Below, in pieces: positions 18,325 through 26,650 of a stretch of DNA of 64,000 nucleotides. The notes under the pieces are model-generated. The model saw nothing but the letters and a program-made list of their open reading frames with translations. It was not told the DNA's origin and made no database searches. The position numbers were made by a program, and so were the translations under genes. Within the stretch, counting starts at the first letter, position 1. Each line of letters begins with the position of its first letter. Origin of the DNA: Deltaproteobacteria bacterium (GTDB lineage: Bacteria; Myxococcota_A; Polyangia; Nannocystales; Nannocystaceae); contig JADJEE010000012.1 in NCBI GenBank assembly GCA_016709225.1, forward strand, positions 3,453,501-3,517,500, given 5' to 3'.

Positions 18325-19704
18325 TCAGGGCAGGTCGGCACCCGCGGCATCGGCGGTGCCCTCGACGTTCGGCCGCGCGTCGCCGTGGAAATCGACCGAC
18401 GGATCGCCGGCGAGCCATACCGCGGCGGTGAGTACATCGGCGGGTGCCGACGCCGTGAGTGACAGATCGCCGCCGCCGTAGTTCGCGAACCACGTGGTGT
18501 CGAAGGCTGGCAGCTCGACGTTCGCGGTGCCATCGAGCGTCTCGGGGGCCGCCGAGGTCTCGAAGGTCGCACCATCGCAGTTCACCGCTGGGCTCGACTG
18601 GCTGCGGACCAAGAACGAGTTGCGCACGTTGGTCGTGAAGGCGCCCTCGCAGTAGAGCGCGTTGGCGTTCATCGCTCCGAGCGTCGAGTACACCACGTCG
18701 AGCGTGCTGTCGGACACGACGACGCCGGCGGTGGTGAAGCCGCTCATGACGAACGAGCTGCGGATCTGCCCGGTCGCGCCACCGACAAACGCCACCGCGC
18801 CGTGGTCGTTGGTGAAGAACTGCATGCGATCGAGGTAGAGCGCGGCGCCATCGGCCTGTAGCGCCTCGAGGCCGCTGTTCAGGTTGAGGGTGACGCGCAG
18901 CGACTGGAGGTACGCCTCGGCGCCGTTGTCGACCACCAGGTGCGCGGTGCCTTGGTTGTCGACCCACGTGACTTGGGCGTCGTCGTCGGCCGCGAGGATG
19001 GCGACCTGGCGATCGCCGGTGACGAGGATGCTGGGCTCGCTGTACGAGCCGGCGTCGACGAGCAGCACCGCCTCCTCGCCGTCCATCACGGACGCCACCG
19101 CCGACGCGATCGTCGTGAAGGTCTGGGTCGGTCCCACGTGGATCACGCTGGTGGGCGCGAAGCAGGCCCCGGTGTAGATGTGGCACGCGGCGCCTGGGCA
19201 CTGCTCGTGGAAGGTGCAGCCCACGCACGAGCCGATGTCGGCATCGCACAGCGGCACCGTGCCCTCGCAGGCGTTGGTGTTGGTGGCCGAGCACTCGACG
19301 CAGTGCCCGCTGTCATCGCACGCGGGCACGTTGGCGTTCTTCTCCTCGCATTGTTGGTCGCTCGAGCAGCCGACGCAGCTCCCGTCGACACAGACGGGGC
19401 TGTCGGGGTCGTTGCAATCGATCGACGAGTCGCACTCGGCCTGCGAGGTGGTGCTCGATGACGCGTCGGTCGAGTCGGTCTCGCCCGTCGTCGTCATCGT
19501 GGTGGTCACGGTCGGATCGGTGGTCGAGCTGTCGGCCTGCGACGTGGTGCTCGCGGAGGTCGAAACCGTGGTCGTGTTCGCACCAGTCGAACCACCGCTG
19601 CTGCTCGAGCCCTCGGTGTCCTGCACGACGTCTTCGGCGACCGGGCAGCCGGCAAGACAGACCAAGATCGCGACCGAGGCGGGCGACGAAACGTTCATGC
19701 GCAT
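18325..19704 (-). CDS. Beta-helix surface lipoprotein, diverged member of the array family
   Basis: 459 residues; the signal peptide ends LAGC (Cys 20), followed by about 65 Ser/Thr-rich residues. Residues 85-180 hold the Cys-rich units of this family (CVDGSCVGC, HCVEC, SCVGCTFHEQC). The remaining part has short repeated strands typical of right-handed parallel beta-helices, ending in GDARPNVEGTADAAGADLP, which matches the choice-of-anchor Q type of C-terminus. It is clearly related in domain order to the three tandem genes at 26.6-31.1 kb but much more diverged. It is probably displayed on the cell surface; ligand unknown. Confidence 0.8.
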   Translation of the reverse strand: MRMNVSSPASVAILVCLAGCPVAEDVVQDTEGSSSSGGSTGANTTTVSTSASTTSQADSSTTDPTVTTTMTTTGETDSTDASSSTTSQAECDSSIDCNDPDSPVCVDGSCVGCSSDQQCEEKNANVPACDDSGHCVECSATNTNACEGTVPLCDADIGSCVGCTFHEQCPGAACHIYTGACFAPTSVIHVGPTQTFTTIASAVASVMDGEEAVLLVDAGSYSEPSILVTGDRQVAILAADDDAQVTWVDNQGTAHLVVDNGAEAYLQSLRVTLNLNSGLEALQADGAALYLDRMQFFTNDHGAVAFVGGATGQIRSSFVMSGFTTAGVVVSDSTLDVVYSTLGAMNANALYCEGAFTTNVRNSFLVRSQSSPAVNCDGATFETSAAPETLDGTANVELPAFDTTWFANYGGGDLSLTASAPADVLTAAVWLAGDPSVDFHGDARPNVEGTADAAGADLP

Positions 19705-19826
19705 CTACAGGCTCCTGCGGGTAGGCCACGGAGTGTAGCCCACCCGCAGTGCGGGCGCGCGGTCGACCCGCGCACGCCAACTTTTCTTGCGTCACTTCGT
19801 CGCCAGGCTGCGTCGTGGGGGGCTGC

Positions 19827-20648
19827 ATGCGATCGTCCATTTGGACCACTCACCGCGCCCCCTCCCACTGGCTCCGCCTCGTGCCCGTCGTGGTCGCGGC
19901 CCTGTCCGTCGTCGCGTGCACCACCGACGACGGCAACGACGACGGTGGCGACAGCGGTGGCGACGCATCGGGTCAGAGTTCCGTCACGCTCGGCAGCGCC
20001 AGCCAGGGCCCCACCGGCGACGGCTCGGCGAGCCAGGGCTCTGCGAGCGACGGCTCGGCGAGCCAGGGCTCTGCGAGCGACGGCTCGGCGAGCCAAGGCT
20101 CCGCGAGTGATGCGTCGGCCGGTGAAGCCTCCGCGGGCGATGGTTCCGCGAGCCAGGGCTCCGCGAGCGACGCGTCCGCAAGCGCCGGCGACTCCGCCGG
20201 CACCTCGGTGGTCGACGCCTGCGATCACGCTGTCACGGGCAGCGACGACGTGCAGGCCTGCATCGACGCCGCGAATGCAGCCCTCGGCGACGCCGTCGCC
20301 CTCGTCGACCACTGCTACGACGCCGTGACGGGCGACGAAGACGTGCTGGCGTGCATCGCAGCGGCCGCGCCCGCGGCGTGGGACGCCAACGAGCTGCCGA
20401 GCGAGTGCTACGACGCGGTGACGGGCGACGAAGACGTGCTCGCGTGCATCGTCAGCGCCGCGCGACCCAGCTGGACCGCCGTCGCACTCCCGAGCGCCTG
20501 CTACGACGCGGTGACGGGCGACGAAGACGTGCTGGCGTGCATCGACGCGGCGTCCTACGCGATCGCCGACGGCGTCGGGCTCGTGCTCGACTGCGACGAC
20601 GCGTTCCTCTCGGACGAGGACGTGCTCAACTGCGTCGCGAGCGGGTGA
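19827..20648 (+). CDS. Repeat lipoprotein: Ser/Ala/Gly linker plus five 31-residue units
   Basis: 273 residues from ATG 19827. The signal peptide ends VVAC (Cys 31). Residues about 50-128 are a low-complexity SASQG/SASDG linker produced by 30-base DNA repeats. From about residue 132 to the end there are four complete 31-residue repeats and one partial, each starting C-x-DAVTG-x-DDV-x-AC or the sharper form CYDAVTGDEDVLACI, so every unit has a Cys pair 13 residues apart. I know no named family for this repeat. It is probably a secreted, disulfide-stabilised repeat domain, possibly metal-binding because of the Asp/Glu cluster. Confidence 0.75.
   Translation: MRSSIWTTHRAPSHWLRLVPVVVAALSVVACTTDDGNDDGGDSGGDASGQSSVTLGSASQGPTGDGSASQGSASDGSASQGSASDGSASQGSASDASAGEASAGDGSASQGSASDASASAGDSAGTSVVDACDHAVTGSDDVQACIDAANAALGDAVALVDHCYDAVTGDEDVLACIAAAAPAAWDANELPSECYDAVTGDEDVLACIVSAARPSWTAVALPSACYDAVTGDEDVLACIDAASYAIADGVGLVLDCDDAFLSDEDVLNCVASG
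20021..20110 (+). repeat. 30-bp tandem repeat in coding sequence
   Basis: Two perfect copies of a 30-base unit (20021-20050 and 20051-20080) followed by a third, imperfect copy, with degenerate traces to about 20190. They encode the SASDGSASQG linker of the lipoprotein. Such repeats can change copy number. Confidence 0.85.
20220..20648 (+). repeat. 93-bp tandem repeats encoding Cys-pair units
   Basis: Units begin at 20220, 20313, 20406, 20499 and 20592, exactly 93 bases apart, the last one truncated by the stop codon. The three central units share the same 15-residue core, whereas the first and last are more diverged, as expected for growth of an array from the middle. Confidence 0.9.
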
Positions 20649-20743
20649 CGGCCGCGGGTCCACGCGGGGAGGGGGTGGCCTTGCCCCGACTTCGTGACAC
20701 GCTCGGCGATGCGCTTGTGCATTGCCGGGCGAGAACGCGGTTA

Positions 20744-21517
20744 TCACATGCCTGGCCCCACGAAGGCGGTCACCCGCACGGCGAGGTAGCTTCCATAGAG
20801 CAGAAACCACAAGTGCGCCGGGGAGAAAAACGCTCGCAACGCCGCTTTGCCCCGCCACCCTAGTTCGCGATAGTCCTCGGCCTGCAGGATCGCCGCGACG
20901 GCGCGGCTGGAACTGCGCGGCGGAATCAGAAGGCGGACGCGGCCGCTTCCGAGCTCGCCGTGGCGCATCGGGTCACCGGCCGTTGGCATCGCCTCGAACG
21001 TACCGACGACCGCCAACGGGTCGCCAGGCGCGATACTCACCTCCTCGAACGCAGCGCGATCGCGCAACCGCGACACGCCACCGCCCTTCGCGCCCTCCGC
21101 CTTGTGGTGAAACGCCTCGAAGTCACCTGCCTGCCGATGCAGGCCGTTGACAATGAGTCCCCGCTCAGGAAGCTCCACGGTGACCGCATCTCCGGACGCC
21201 AGGCGGACGAGGAGCGCATCACACCAATCTGCGGTCGCGCGATGCCGCAGGAATCCGTTGGCATCCGGGTTCCGGTAGTCGAGTTGCCACGCGACGCAAG
21301 CTCGGCCACTGATCGGGGAGACGAGCGTCGACGACCCACCAACGAGTTCACACGTCACCGCACCGAAGCCGTCGGGCACGGTCGGGCCGGGCGTTGGCAC
21401 CTTGCCGAGAGGGCGCGAGAGACGAACCCAGAGGTACCCGAGCCCCGCGAAGCTGACAACGCCCACGAGGACGAGTTCGACCACGAGCCAGATGATTGCG
21501 GGGGTTTCAGGGGACAT
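20744..21517 (-). CDS. Membrane protein with GIDE-like domain
   Basis: 257 residues from ATG 21517 (the longer frame to 21571 is less likely). A membrane helix lies at about residues 7-30, and a second hydrophobic stretch lies near the C-terminus (WFLLYGSYLAVRVTAFV). Between them, the pattern LVSPISGRACVAWQLDY followed by strands resembles the GIDE domain of membrane-bound MUL1-type proteins; in bacteria this domain has no assigned function. It is the last gene of a same-strand group with the 747-residue and OmpA-like genes (57 bases after the former), so it might be a partner or immunity-type protein; that is speculation. Confidence 0.65.
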   Translation of the reverse strand: MSPETPAIIWLVVELVLVGVVSFAGLGYLWVRLSRPLGKVPTPGPTVPDGFGAVTCELVGGSSTLVSPISGRACVAWQLDYRNPDANGFLRHRATADWCDALLVRLASGDAVTVELPERGLIVNGLHRQAGDFEAFHHKAEGAKGGGVSRLRDRAAFEEVSIAPGDPLAVVGTFEAMPTAGDPMRHGELGSGRVRLLIPPRSSSRAVAAILQAEDYRELGWRGKAALRAFFSPAHLWFLLYGSYLAVRVTAFVGPGM

Positions 21518-21574
21518 GGAGGGACCTCGAGCTGAGACGTATTGAGGGAACCAACCGAGTACGACGCGCATCGC

Positions 21575-23818
21575 CTATGTCACCGAAGGTCGTCGAGGCC
21601 CGCGCAGTGCGGTCGGCAGTCCCGCGCGCACGACCTCCGACTCATACACGCCGAAGAGGGTGGCAATCTCAGACGCGACGAGACCCAACATGCTTGCCGC
21701 GTGGTACGTGGGGGGTTCTTCGTCGCCCCATGCCATCTTGGTGCCGACCCGTTGGTCGTTCGTCCACAAACCAGCCACCGGCACAAGCTCTACATTGAGA
21801 ACGCGCGGCGGAAGACGCTTCAACGCGGCACGCAAGTCGGCCTCACGAAGCAAGAATGGGCTATCAATCTCGAAAAGGATCTCGAGCGGTTTCGAGACAA
21901 GCGCCGCGACACCGACGGTTGCGGGCACAGGCGCCTCAGCGAGGGACCAGATCATGGCCGCAAGCCCGAGCAGCGTCCCTGCAAAGCCCAGCCACCCTGC
22001 AGCGATGCGCAAGGACGTCGCTAGACTGGCAAGCCCCTCCGACAACTCCTCAGCAACAATCGAGAACACATATCCCTCGACACGAAGCGCGCCGCCGCCG
22101 AAGGACAGTGCACTCGCGACATCCCGCTCCCGACCAAACGCGATCAACGACGCAAGCGCCCCCAGACACACAGCGGAACGACCAATCCAGTTTGCAACGA
22201 ACTTCGTCTCCGGGATCGGCACATCTCTGCTGAAGTACGCATCGATCGCAACAACAATGTGTGCATACGACTCTGTGGCCCCCATGACAGCAGAGGCGAT
22301 AGTAAACCCGCGCTGTAGCGCGTCCATGTGATCGTTGGAAGCGACGGACCAGATGGCCGCGACATACGCAACGATACTCAGCCCTTGAAGCGCAGGAACC
22401 CGGGCGAACTGGTCCTTCAGCTTCAGATTCTTGATCATCTTCGCCCTGACCTCGAGCGCCGCCGGGGTATTCGCCCCCCGGAGTTCATCGAATGCGTGAA
22501 AGAGCTTCCCGACATCGATGCGACCCGCGACCATCAGACGCGCGTTGCCTGGGTCCGGCAGCCCGATACTGGCAACGTAGCGTAGAAGCAGCCCCGCCAA
22601 ACGCCCTCCACGGGCCTTCGGATCATCAGTGAGACCCTCCCACACGAGCAGCAAGACGCCCTCATTGAGTGAGTTCGAGATTATGGACGGGCCAGACCGA
22701 TAGTACTTGCCGGCCGTGGCAAGAGTCTCGACGACCCCTCGCTTCTTCTTCTTGCCGAGGTAGCTCTGCACCTCCGCAAACGTCTTCTCCCACCCACCCG
22801 AGAGTTCCGTGCGCAGTTCGGCATCCTTGAGCTGCTCGACAATCTCGGTGAAGCCGTACGGCTCGTTCGCCGCAGCAGCGCCGAGCGCCGGCCAAACATG
22901 GTCGCGAACGAGCGCATCGACTCGCACCGACATGGCAAGCTGCTCGCACGCGTAACGGACCGCGGTTGCAAACTCCTCTGCGATGTCTCCGTCGACGCTC
23001 AAAGGATCGAACGCCAGCTTCTCCGCTGCCTCCACAAGACCGGGGTCGTCCAGCGCCTCGAGCACTGCGTCGGCGAGTGCTTCCTCGCCGCGATGCGCGT
23101 CTTGCACGACGTTCGCATATGCACCGTTGAGATTCGCCCGGAAGTCGGCGACCTGCCCGGCACGCAACTCCGCCTCTTCGCGATCCTCGGGTCGGCGCGC
23201 GGCGTGGTGGTAGGCACGCTCGAGCAGCTTGCAGAGCCCGTCCACACGATGGTACGCCGCGATCGACTTGGCGTAGCCCCGCCACCGCCGCTCACGGGCG
23301 GCGATCGCCTTGCGTAGAGCGTCGACACGCTCGGCGAGTTCGTCCAGCGCGTCACGGGGAAACTCGAAGCGCTCGGCGCTGACGGTCATGCACGACGCCG
23401 ACTCTCCGCGGGTGAGCCCGCACATCTGCCCGAGCAGGGTGCCGGAGAACGGAACGATGAAGTCTTGCTTCGGAAGCGACCACGTGGGGAACGGGGTGTT
23501 GCAGACGGCGCCCTCGAGCAAGAGGTCGACCTGTTGCTCCGGGGTCAGCTCCGCGGCGGGCGCCATCGGAAGCTCCTCGAAGCTCCCATCCGAAAGCTGT
23601 CGCAGCACTGTAGCGTTCCAGTCCGCACGCTTGGCGTCGTACATCGCGGCGAGGAACTCGTCGTTCCCAGGCGCGTTGAGCGATGTCCACTGCTCGTCGG
23701 TTCGCAGACCGAGCTTGTCTTGCAGCCACGCGGGTGTGAGCGGCGAGGCGTCGATGTTCTGCAGGTGGAGCACGATCGTGCTCTCCGTTAGCTTGGTGCC
23801 GATCTCTGATACCTGCAT
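21575..23818 (-). CDS. Large protein with C-terminal membrane helices, candidate effector
   Basis: 747 residues. No signal peptide. The N-terminal 450 residues are soluble, with a strongly charged helical section (about 155-300). Residues about 475-660 contain several hydrophobic helices (LQGLSIVAYVAAIWSVA; SAVCLGALASLIAFG; GWLGFAGTLLGLAAMIWSL). A soluble tail of about 100 residues follows. A soluble front and a buried multi-helix rear is the layout of pore-forming secreted effectors such as VasX-type T6SS proteins, but I see no diagnostic motif and do not claim membership. The gene starts 6 bases after the OmpA-like gene. Base composition over about 21.8-22.9 kb is visibly less GC-rich than the flanks, suggesting transfer. 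Confidence 0.6.
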   Translation of the reverse strand: MQVSEIGTKLTESTIVLHLQNIDASPLTPAWLQDKLGLRTDEQWTSLNAPGNDEFLAAMYDAKRADWNATVLRQLSDGSFEELPMAPAAELTPEQQVDLLLEGAVCNTPFPTWSLPKQDFIVPFSGTLLGQMCGLTRGESASCMTVSAERFEFPRDALDELAERVDALRKAIAARERRWRGYAKSIAAYHRVDGLCKLLERAYHHAARRPEDREEAELRAGQVADFRANLNGAYANVVQDAHRGEEALADAVLEALDDPGLVEAAEKLAFDPLSVDGDIAEEFATAVRYACEQLAMSVRVDALVRDHVWPALGAAAANEPYGFTEIVEQLKDAELRTELSGGWEKTFAEVQSYLGKKKKRGVVETLATAGKYYRSGPSIISNSLNEGVLLLVWEGLTDDPKARGGRLAGLLLRYVASIGLPDPGNARLMVAGRIDVGKLFHAFDELRGANTPAALEVRAKMIKNLKLKDQFARVPALQGLSIVAYVAAIWSVASNDHMDALQRGFTIASAVMGATESYAHIVVAIDAYFSRDVPIPETKFVANWIGRSAVCLGALASLIAFGRERDVASALSFGGGALRVEGYVFSIVAEELSEGLASLATSLRIAAGWLGFAGTLLGLAAMIWSLAEAPVPATVGVAALVSKPLEILFEIDSPFLLREADLRAALKRLPPRVLNVELVPVAGLWTNDQRVGTKMAWGDEEPPTYHAASMLGLVASEIATLFGVYESEVVRAGLPTALRGPRRPSVT

Positions 23819-23824
23819 GCCGTC

Positions 23825-25822
23825 TCACTTTGCGGGGCGGTGGGCGATGCCGTTGACATGAAGGGAGTCGAGCTGTCGAAGCGCTTCCAAGCTCGGCACA
23901 AGCCGGAGCTTGCCATCGTTGCACAGAACGACGATCGGCCACTGTGGTTCCACGGCGAAGCGAATTCGGTCGCGCCTGTGCCCTGGCGCCGCTCCGAATC
24001 CCCATTGCCCGTGCGCCGCCACGCCGAACACGGGCGGACGGAACCGCGGCTGCCACGGCCGTGCCTCGACCTCGGAGGGCGCGCGAAACCAGTTCTCCAT
24101 GATGAACGGGTCATAGCCTTCGGGGGGTGTCCACAGAGCGTAGATGACGCCACCTCGAACCAGACCAGCGATTCGCCCCACCTCGAGGCCCCGAGCGGGC
24201 ACCGCACCCACGCCGTCGTCCGGCGGCTGCTCGCCGTCTTCGACCAGCGACACCACGAACTCGGCCTCGTTCGTATCGGGCAGGTGCGTCAGCGCGGACA
24301 GGTGCGCCTTCCCCGACTCGGTCTTCAGCCACTCGAAGTCCCAGAACGGTATCGCCTCGCTCGACACGTGCTCTTCGTGGATGCGCTCGCGGTAGAACTT
24401 GCAGCGGAAGCTGCCGCCGGGCTGGCCAGCCTGGCCGGCATCGTCGATCTGGCACGCGCTGGCATCGCCCGCTCTGCACGGGAAGTCTCGCTCGGTCGGC
24501 GCGTCTTGCCCGTAGATCGCCAGCGTCACGCGACGATTGTCGCCGTGCTTCGCTCCGAGCGGGTTGAACTCGCCACACCCCGCACGCTTGGGCCCGAGCA
24601 GGCGGTCGGGCGAAATCCTGCCCGCGAGCTCGGCGTGGTAGGCATCGACGATCGCGAGCTTCGTCGCAGCATCGAGCGCGGTGCCCGGTGGCAGGTCGCC
24701 ATGGGCTCGCGCGCGGCCCTCGTCGTGCCAGGCGTCGGCGTTGTAGTCGTCGCGGAAGGCAGCAATCGCAAGGTCGGTCTGCACACCCGACTCGCCGTCG
24801 ATCGCCGTCGGATTGCAGCCGAGCACGCGCAGCATCACTTGGTAGTGTGCGAGCGGCCAGTCCTCGGCCTGCGCGACGGCGGCGAACAGCGGGTAGTCGC
24901 CGGTCAGCAGTGCGAACGCGACGTCGGCGCGTCGGTCTGCGAGCAGCTTGTTGGCGTCGGCGTCGTCGGTGGTGTCGGTATGACCGAACAGACCGATGCG
25001 CGCGGCGGGATCGGGGTCCAGGAGCTCGTGCGCGTACGTGACGAGGTTCGCGATCGCCGGTGTCGGGAACGCGCTCTCGCTCGCGAAGCTCGTGATGGGG
25101 AAGCTGCGAGTCGCCTGGCGCGCGGGGGGCTCGACGACGATGCGGTAGTGGGCGTCGTAGCCGGGCAGCGACAGCTCGCCGGACTCGACCCGCTTCACCC
25201 GGAGGTCGCCCGCCATGGTGCGGAAGCCATCAGGCCCGCCGCCGGCCAGCTGTTCCGGTGTGAGCTCGAGCCGCGCCGGCAGCACGAGCTTGCAGGTGCC
25301 GGACTTCGCGATGCTGCGGGTGCTCCACTTGCCCTGCTCGTCGAGCACGATGCGGTCGACCCCGCCGTCACCGTGGCGCAGCTTCAGCTCCTGGTTGCGA
25401 AACGGAATGCCGGTGTGATCGAGCAGCTCGATCGACAGCGAGCCGAAGGTGACGGTGGGGTCGGTTTCCCGCAGATCGGAAAGTCGCCGGAGGTTGTCCC
25501 AGTCCAACGCAGCGCTCGCACCCGCGCTCAGCGATGACGCCGCGCCCTGAGCGAACTCCTGCTCCATCTCGAGCAGCACGAGCTCGCGACTCTCGATCAT
25601 CTCCGCCACGATTTGGATCGCTTCGTCGATCGAGTGGCGGTGGCCGTAGCCTCGCCCGGATGCGAGCGCGATGATGTCGTCCGCGCTCGACGAGTTCCGT
25701 TCGCAGGCGTCGCGCAGCACGCTTGCCGCCTCGCCCGCGCGGTAGTGCCGAGTGCCCGGCCATCGCACGATCAGAATGTCGCCGCCGAACCGGCCGGGGA
25801 TGCGTATCGTTCGGTTCACCAT
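23825..25822 (-). CDS. OmpA-like / peptidoglycan-binding-type protein
   Basis: 665 residues with no obvious signal peptide. Residues about 240-300 carry an OmpA-like peptidoglycan-binding signature (ARIGLFGHTDTTDDADANK, LADRRADVAFALLTGD), interrupted by an insert of about 130 residues and resuming at GCGEFNPLG and DNRRVTLAIYG near 425-450. This split OmpA/peptidoglycan-binding form is one I associate with secretion- or toxin-linked loci in proteobacteria, from memory. The N-terminal 100 residues (starting RTIRIPGRFGGDI) and the C-terminal 200 are unfamiliar. It heads the same-strand module with the 747-residue gene (6-base gap), suggesting the two products function together at the envelope. 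Confidence 0.65.
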   Translation of the reverse strand: MVNRTIRIPGRFGGDILIVRWPGTRHYRAGEAASVLRDACERNSSSADDIIALASGRGYGHRHSIDEAIQIVAEMIESRELVLLEMEQEFAQGAASSLSAGASAALDWDNLRRLSDLRETDPTVTFGSLSIELLDHTGIPFRNQELKLRHGDGGVDRIVLDEQGKWSTRSIAKSGTCKLVLPARLELTPEQLAGGGPDGFRTMAGDLRVKRVESGELSLPGYDAHYRIVVEPPARQATRSFPITSFASESAFPTPAIANLVTYAHELLDPDPAARIGLFGHTDTTDDADANKLLADRRADVAFALLTGDYPLFAAVAQAEDWPLAHYQVMLRVLGCNPTAIDGESGVQTDLAIAAFRDDYNADAWHDEGRARAHGDLPPGTALDAATKLAIVDAYHAELAGRISPDRLLGPKRAGCGEFNPLGAKHGDNRRVTLAIYGQDAPTERDFPCRAGDASACQIDDAGQAGQPGGSFRCKFYRERIHEEHVSSEAIPFWDFEWLKTESGKAHLSALTHLPDTNEAEFVVSLVEDGEQPPDDGVGAVPARGLEVGRIAGLVRGGVIYALWTPPEGYDPFIMENWFRAPSEVEARPWQPRFRPPVFGVAAHGQWGFGAAPGHRRDRIRFAVEPQWPIVVLCNDGKLRLVPSLEALRQLDSLHVNGIAHRPAK

Positions 25823-25993
25823 CCGCGTTCCCCCAACGGCGATGCTCCCGAGCAGTCAGCTCGGCCACGAACGCGCTTGGCCGCGAGAGGCGCGCTCCAT
25901 CGAGAGACCCGAGACGCGGGGCGCGGGAGACCTCGCTGGGCGTGCTGACCAGGCCCAGATGCTCGAAGCGCGTCGATTGGTTCGAGCTGCATC

Positions 25994-26492
25994 CTAACCT
26001 TCACGCGCGTAGCGGTCGGCGAGCCCGTGCACGAGCGGAAGCGACGTTGTGCGCCCGCACAGCGCCTCGGCCATGCCAACGCCACACAGTAGCGCGGCGA
26101 CGGCGGAGAGGAGGTCGCGCGGGCCCGCCGCGAGCAGTCCAAGCTGCCCGAGACAGCCGCTCGACGGCGCTACGCCCAGGGTCGCCATCCCTCCACGGTC
26201 GAATCCCACGACCCAGATGACGAGCAACATCGCCGACACGCAGAAGCCGATCGACGTGGCCTGCTGTGCGTGCCACGTGACGAACGACATGCCTCGTCGA
26301 CGCGCGCACGTAGATTGGCAGAGGCACCGCGGCACCGAACCATGTCATCGACCGCGAGTCTGCGAGCGTTGCGAGCAGTCGGGGCCGCTCCCCCACCGAG
26401 GTCGTGGCCGGATCGACGCGCGTCGGCGTCTCGGCAGGTAGTGCACTTGCCGTGCTGGGGCTCGCGCCAGACGTGGGAGCCGATGGGTTCAT
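25994..26492 (-). pseudogene. Small membrane protein gene with apparent frameshift
   Basis: Two overlapping frames look like the halves of one protein. From ATG 26492 the first frame gives a polar N-terminus and SRSMTWFGAAVPLPIYVRAS. Around 26300-26310 the sense continues in another frame as RGMSFVTWHAQQA followed by two or three hydrophobic helices, ending at 25994. The pattern of a helix, then basic residues, then FVTWHAQQA is the DUF4870-like small membrane protein layout (FVRFHAxQ). A one-base change would restore a protein of about 165 residues. It may be a true mutation or a sequence error. Alternatively, the second half could start on its own at ATG 26290. Confidence 0.55.
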
Positions 26493-26608
26493 GGCACTCC
26501 CCGTTCTGCTGCGCATGCGGATGGGCCTTCGGATGTGTTTGCGAAGGGTGAGGTGCACGCGGACGGCAGCGCCCGTGCGAGCGAGGGCGCAGCGGAGCGA
26601 GGGAGCAT
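26489..26608 (-). pseudogene. Truncated 5' remnant of a fourth array lipoprotein
   Basis: From ATG 26608 the frame encodes a signal peptide closely matching that of the array genes (MLPRS...LPSAC), then TSPFANTSEG as in the neighbouring copy, and stops after 39 codons. The spacer upstream of it (26609-26650) also matches the spacer between the second and third array genes. Homology ends near 26525, beyond which the sequence is unrelated and leads into the frameshifted membrane gene, whose ATG overlaps this stop (ATGA). It is best explained as a recombination or deletion junction that removed the rest of a fourth unit. Confidence 0.75.
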
Positions 26609-26650
26609 GGGTGCCGTCCTTGGCGGGGTGCTTTGCGGGGCGAGGAAGGA

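Noticed and set aside
20021..20110. Possible CRISPR-like direct repeats
   Set aside because: Units are contiguous without spacers and encode an in-frame protein linker; no cas genes nearby.
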